Shown: one piece after another, positions 40,401 through 46,400 of the stretch
Position numbering within the stretch: position 1 is the stretch's first letter
Layout of the letters: each line of letters begins with the position of its first letter
Assembly (NCBI RefSeq): GCF_032854445.1
Contig: NC_088300.1
Coordinates: 42,837,682-42,901,681 of the forward strand
From: Liolophura sinensis
Taxonomy: Eukaryota; Mollusca; Polyplacophora; Chitonida; Chitonidae
DNA: 64,000 bases
Direction of reading: 5' to 3'
The notes under the pieces: generated by a model
The model's database searches: none
What the model saw: the letters and a program-made list of their open reading frames with translations, nothing else
Told to the model about the DNA's origin: nothing
Made by a program: the position numbers and the translations under genes

Positions 40401-43400
40401 TCTAGGAAAAGACTATACAGGTATGCATTTACCTGCATAATTTAATTATTCATCTACCGTATGACCGTAAGCATCCCAGACACTAGCGTCGGCGAGAAAT
40501 CTGAAGCAATGTCCGAGTGTACATATCTTGTTTTTCACGATTCCCATTGGATCACAACCCAGCCTAGGGTAGGGCTTCTCCATCGAAACCCAGCTATGAA
40601 TGAGACACTTGTATGGGTACATAGCCACTGTACCTGAGAGCAAGGATTGTTAGAACGTACTTCGCTGATCAGTTGTGAACAATACCACAGTGGGTATCAG
40701 CCTAACCATATAAGCTTATCAGGTTCCATGCATTCTGCAGGATTAAAATACGCAAGATTTAAATTTCATTCTTTTTTGCTCTCTTATTGACAAAGGAGAT
40801 ACACCTATAAGCTTGAGTAAATACGGAATAAAGTTCTTTATTCAATAACAGCTCATTTGCGTGATGTAACAGGGTGTGATTTTCCAATGGACATAAAAAG
40901 TCTGTGTGGGTTCAAACCCATGGTTACCAACCCATTCTACTGAATGTGGCCAGGCTAACGAGATAGGGATTTGAAACGGTGATTTCTGAATTTCTATTTC
41001 ACGCTTCCCACCTAAACTAAAAATAAATTCCCTCCAGTCTAGAGATAGATAGAGCTCATATCCCATCCGACAACGGTAATATTTTCTTCAATATGCAGAT
41101 ATCTTACTTTGCTAATGTCAGATTAATCTTTCTGTGTTATGCATATATTAAAAAAACTCTGGAAGGTCTGCCAACAACCTGCGGATGGTCGTGGGTTTCC
41201 CCCGGGCTGTGTCCGGTTTCCACCCACCATAATGCTGGTCGCCGTCGTATAAGTGAAATATTCTTGAGTACGGCGTAAAAGACCAATCAAATAAATAAAT
41301 AAAAACTCTGATGCACTACAAATGGGTCCTGTACAAGATGGCCGAACTGATGAATGATATACTATCCACATACCCATTACAAATATGTGCTGTTTTCACA
41401 AGATTTATGTAAATAAATGATCGAGATCCGAGTAAAATAAAAAGATAACTTAAGACTTCTCTGACCAGTACATATTTTTCATCAAGTAGTGATCAATGTA
41501 ATTTCTTTGCCCACTTTGAATTTAATGATTTCACTCATTTCCTTTTGCAGATTTCTTTCAACTGGCCTGCTTAATTAAAACTGCATAGCTTAACAGAAAA
41601 ATCTGTTCCAAATCTCAGCTAGCTGTGCTGTACTATACAAATTAGATCTCACCTACTTTTTTTTCTCGATCTAGCATAGTTATGAAAAGGCCAGATGTAA
41701 ATTACAATATCAACTATTTGAAGAAGGGAAGTCAACTTTAAAGTCAAATATCAAATTATACCTGCTTATGAGGAAGAATTCGTATTCAGATTTCAAATCA
41801 TTATGCCATCTTCTTTTCCCTTACAGAAACGTGCATAAGATGTAAAGTTTGTTTTTAACAGGTGATGGGAGGGGATTGGGGTTAAGCGAGTGAGTGAGTG
41901 CTTGGGGTTTAACGTCGTACTCAACAATTTTTCAGTCATATGACGACGAAGGAATCATTAGGGTGCATGTACGTGTAATGTGCCTCCTTGTAGCAGGACG
42001 GATTTCGACCGCTCTTTTATTTAGTGCTGCTTCACTGAGACGACTTACCGAAGTGGTTGATGTAATAAGTATATAGATCTATTTTTGAGGTTTAGGACAC
42101 ATGAGATAGTATGGAATCATTCCTTGCCCTGTTTATGGAATTTGTAAATTGTCCCACTGGCTCACACTATTTGTGGGGAATAGATGACAATAAGTGGCTG
42201 ACAAAGGCTGTTTGCACAATCAAAAACCTCAGGCTGAACATCACTTGTCTTCCACCAATATGGTGTGCACATATGTACTTCAGACGTGGGAAAGTTTGTC
42301 TGTAACTTACCAAAGGCGGGTGGTTTATCAGATCCAGTCTCTTTCACCTATAAAACCAACCACCATCGAGTTATGACATTCAACAATCAAATGAATACAG
42401 GAATTCCCTCTGACCACTCATGAAACACACATTCATTTACCCCTCCCTGCAAAGGGTAAAGAAGAGACTGAGAATTTATGACACATCGGAAAAACATGGT
42501 GACTTGGTTGTCATCCTGCCCAGGTGACTGACTTTACACAATTATCCCCCACTTAACTCAGAGCTAAAGTGTAATTAGAGCACAGAACGCAAAGGACCCA
42601 GCCTCACATTTCAAATACCAGGGACAATGAACTTTGAGTAGCAGCATAGCAAATTACTGAATGACACATGTCTATATAGTGGAAACCCGGAGCATTGAGA
42701 AAGAACAGCTGGGCATCTTCTAACTGTGAAGAGTTAATTCTCCAACCGTGAAGCTGTGAGAAAAACAGAAAAACAGCCACCACTCCAACTTTCTCTTACA
42801 ACAACTGGAATCAATGCAAGGTGTCAGCATTCAGGGGGGGGGGTGGGGTGGGGAGGGTGTCTCGAAAAAATGGACACCTTTAACAAAATTTATTTATTTA
42901 TTTATTTGATTGGTGTTTTACGCCGTACTCAAGAATATTTCACTTATACGACGGCGGCCAGCATTATGGTGGGTGGAAACTGGGCACAGCCCGGGGGAAA
43001 CCCACGACCATCCGCAGGTTGCTGGCAGACCTTCCCACTTATGGCCAGAGAGGAAGCCAGCATGAGCTGGACTTGAACTCACAGTGACCGTATTGGTGAG
43101 AGGCTCCTGTGTCATTATGCTGCGCTAGCGCACTAACTGACTGAGCCACCTGGCCCCACCTTTAACAAAAGAAGTCCAAATAATAGACTTGAACATCATT
43201 TACAACATCAAAATACTTGACATCAATGGTCTTGCACATGTTAAAAGACAACGTACCAAAAACTTGATCAACTGATTGACTGGCACACAGACAGAGGAAG
43301 CCACAAACACAGTAACTTCAGCTGCTTGTCACATAGAGGGACAGTTACAACCTATTCAATACATGCCAATTTTATTACAGGTCCTGGCTACTGATGTTCC

Positions 43401-46400
43401 ACAACAATTCTACATCGCAAACTGGAAATGGCAGTAAATCTGGTAAAGGGTAAACTTGTTGTAAGTAAACAAACCTAGCAGCTGGAGCTTCTTATTGCAA
43501 AACACAAGACAGCTTGTGTAGGAGGTGGTATACAAAAAAACTTGACGTAACTCAATGCCATAGCCAACACTGACACAAGGCTGAACCACATTGCTTGCAT
43601 GATGTTCATCAGGGAATAGCTTGACGGGTGAATCAGCCTTCAGTTCAATTAATCTGACTGACTGTTTTATCAAATGGAATCTAATGCCACACTTACAGGA
43701 AACATGAAAGGCAAGAATCAAACCAAGATGATGTTTTAGGGGAAGTGAAGAAAGCTATACCCAAAAATGAGAAACTTACATTTTTAAGGCATATTTTACA
43801 TGTCACGCCCCTTTTTTATGAATATTTTCCGCTTGCAAATGATGTTAACAGTGAATCCAAGTAGCAACACCTCAGCCCCCTCCCCCTTTCAGATTCTTCT
43901 TCAAACAGAGCTGTTTCAACATCTGTCACCTTGGTGTCACAACAGCAGGCTATATACTCATCTTTCAAACTACCAAGGCCTTGGGAAAACTGTATTTAAA
44001 GCTATTTTAACTTTTCAAGTTAGGAAGCTTTTTTGACTGTTACATGCCAGCTCACATCCTAAACTGCATACCAAAGAAACAAAATTCTAACTTTTATTTA
44101 TTTAGCTGATGGGTGTTATGCGCCCTGTGCAAGAATATTTCACTTATACGACGGTGGCCAGCATTATTTATTTATTTATTTATTTATTCGATTGATGTTT
44201 TATGCTGTACTCAAAAATATTTTATTTATATGATGGTGGCCAGCATTATGGTGGGTGGAAACTGGGCACAGCCCGAGGGAAACCCACGCCCATCCACAGG
44301 TGGCTGCCAGACTTTCCCACGTATTTTAACTACTTAATTTAACTTTTCATGTACAGGTGTGCAGGTGATCTGCAACCAACTTCATGGAAGATCACATGAA
44401 ACAGACCAGTACTAGAAGTATTTATCCTGAAAACCCCTGTCTAAGGCTGGGAGAGAACCAACGGCCAGGGATCTGATGGTATAAAAACTTAGTTCTTTAT
44501 CTGTTGTTACGACTACTAGTAAGGTCATCATCATGTTTTCACATGTACCTGTCAGTACCCACAGGGTATAGATGTTTCCTCCAAGTTCTGTAAATGGGCA
44601 TGTTAATTTTAAGGTGAAGTGACTTAATTGGCATGTGCTCTGTTGGCATATAGAAACAAAATGAACAGAAACCTGGGAACTCTACAAAGTAAAACTGTTC
44701 TCTAGATCTAGTAGGGATGCTAATCAATCCTTCAATCAATCTAGATGGACGTATGGACAACATCACTCCATAATACCAACCATCATTACAGACAGGCATG
44801 TAATAATATCACAAACTTGTTCAGCTTAGCAATTTTTTTTTTTATGACAGTTAAGGCTGTAGTGATCGACGTCATTCTGTATAAAACACGCAGCATTTAA
44901 TTTATGAAAAACTCATCCTAAGACATCCTACATGTAGGTAGGTGTTCAGCAACAAGAAAATAACAAATTAAGTCATATGAGTACACAGGGCTCAAGCTGG
45001 AGTTCTGCACTTTTTGATCATGACATGCAGACAGAGCTTCTTCGTAATTTTGGATTTAAGGCAGCTAGATTTGGACAATCATCGTTATAATTAACACTAA
45101 ATCTTATGGCTGCACAAAAATATCTGATTTAAAGACATTAATTTTTTAATACCAGAAATTAGGTGAAAAAGAAATAAGTGGTAGAACTCACATGTTTATT
45201 TCAAATCACTGGAGTTATATATCCAACCAGAGAACTCCTCGCACGATCTGTTGCTGCCACAACAGTTTAGTAATTGATTGGTGATGGCAACAGCAAAAAC
45301 CAGGGCTTGACAAAGTAGAGGCAATATAGATAATGACACAGCTATTAGACTGCCATTGAGATAACATCCTGGCAGAGAAATTACCTGGTGGCAAACTTAC
45401 AGCCATACCGCCTCCTTTCCCAAATCCAGCAAGGCTAAGTGAGTGCTACTACCCCGACAATAAAGAGCAGTTAGATGGATATATGAGAGTCATCTGCTCT
45501 GACACCGTCATGTCCGGCCAGCTGCAAAAATCTACTGCTTCTTTCCACTTTCCACCATTTGTTTGCTGCCTAGCCTACCTTGCTAAACCCAGGGCTATAA
45601 TGGCAGGAAGGAAGCCCTGTGACCATTTCCTGCTTTTACTGCAACATCCATCAACAGGTAGTGATTTGAGCAGTGTGATACCAGCACCTATGCCAGTTAT
45701 GACACTGTGACACTGGCCGTGAACATATCTGACCAACACATGGTCCAACTGATTCCCAAGGTGGTCCGTATGGCAGTGACATGGTAATCTTGGCAACCCA
45801 AATATAGCAGATTGTGAAGTTGGTGCTAAACATATGGGCTTTGGGTTAAAAATGTTACGATAATAGCTTTCATTATTTTACTTCCACAGAATTCTTTGAG
45901 CATTGATAAAGTGGATCAATGGAATAGAAATTGCATTACGAGCATAGGGCCTACGAGGCCATCCGGAACACGTACACACCATATGCAACACAAATATTCC
46001 CCACAACAGAAATTTATCAAATTGTGTCTGACGTAACACTGAAATAATTTTCACGTCCAACACAAAAACATTTTCTGAGAATCATGGTGTTAAAGAACAA
46101 TCTTGCTTATAGATGTATACAATGAGAATTTATCAATTATTATTATAATGTATTCATAATGTACACTGGAATGATTTACATGTCTAACTTATCGTATTTG
46201 AACGTTTCTGTGCTTTTGTTCGACCCACTTTCAAGATAATGACACAAGAGGCCAATTTTTATTTTGCATACTTGATTCACATCCAACACCTTCTCCACAT
46301 CAAACTGTATGCATCCTCTAATTTAGTTACATGTAGATTTTCCTCTTTTTATGTTTATCCTATAGAAGACAGAGGAAAGAAATCCATTATTTTGCTATGT

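Larger units (their letters stand above)
35566..42310 (-). other. BMAL1 intron 2
   Basis: 6.7 kb with five SINE family A pieces, a TTAA MITE (37559-38194), a CGTTAAGCC-type repeat (38990-39220) and a family C SINE tail (41887-42055). Open frames near 39333-39995 have no recognisable domain. No other gene is seen. Confidence 0.85.

Noticed and set aside
40895-40930. GTGTGGGTTCAAACCCATGG, resembling a tRNA T arm.
   Set aside because: No A box, D arm or acceptor stem at the right distance. Not a tRNA gene.
45405-45438. Exon-like stretch with strong GTAAGT donor and an ATGGCT just before it, minus strand.
   Set aside because: Its length (34 nt) would shift the BMAL1 frame if inserted, and as a first exon it ends in the wrong phase for exons 2 and 3. 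Could be a noncoding exon, but unsupported.
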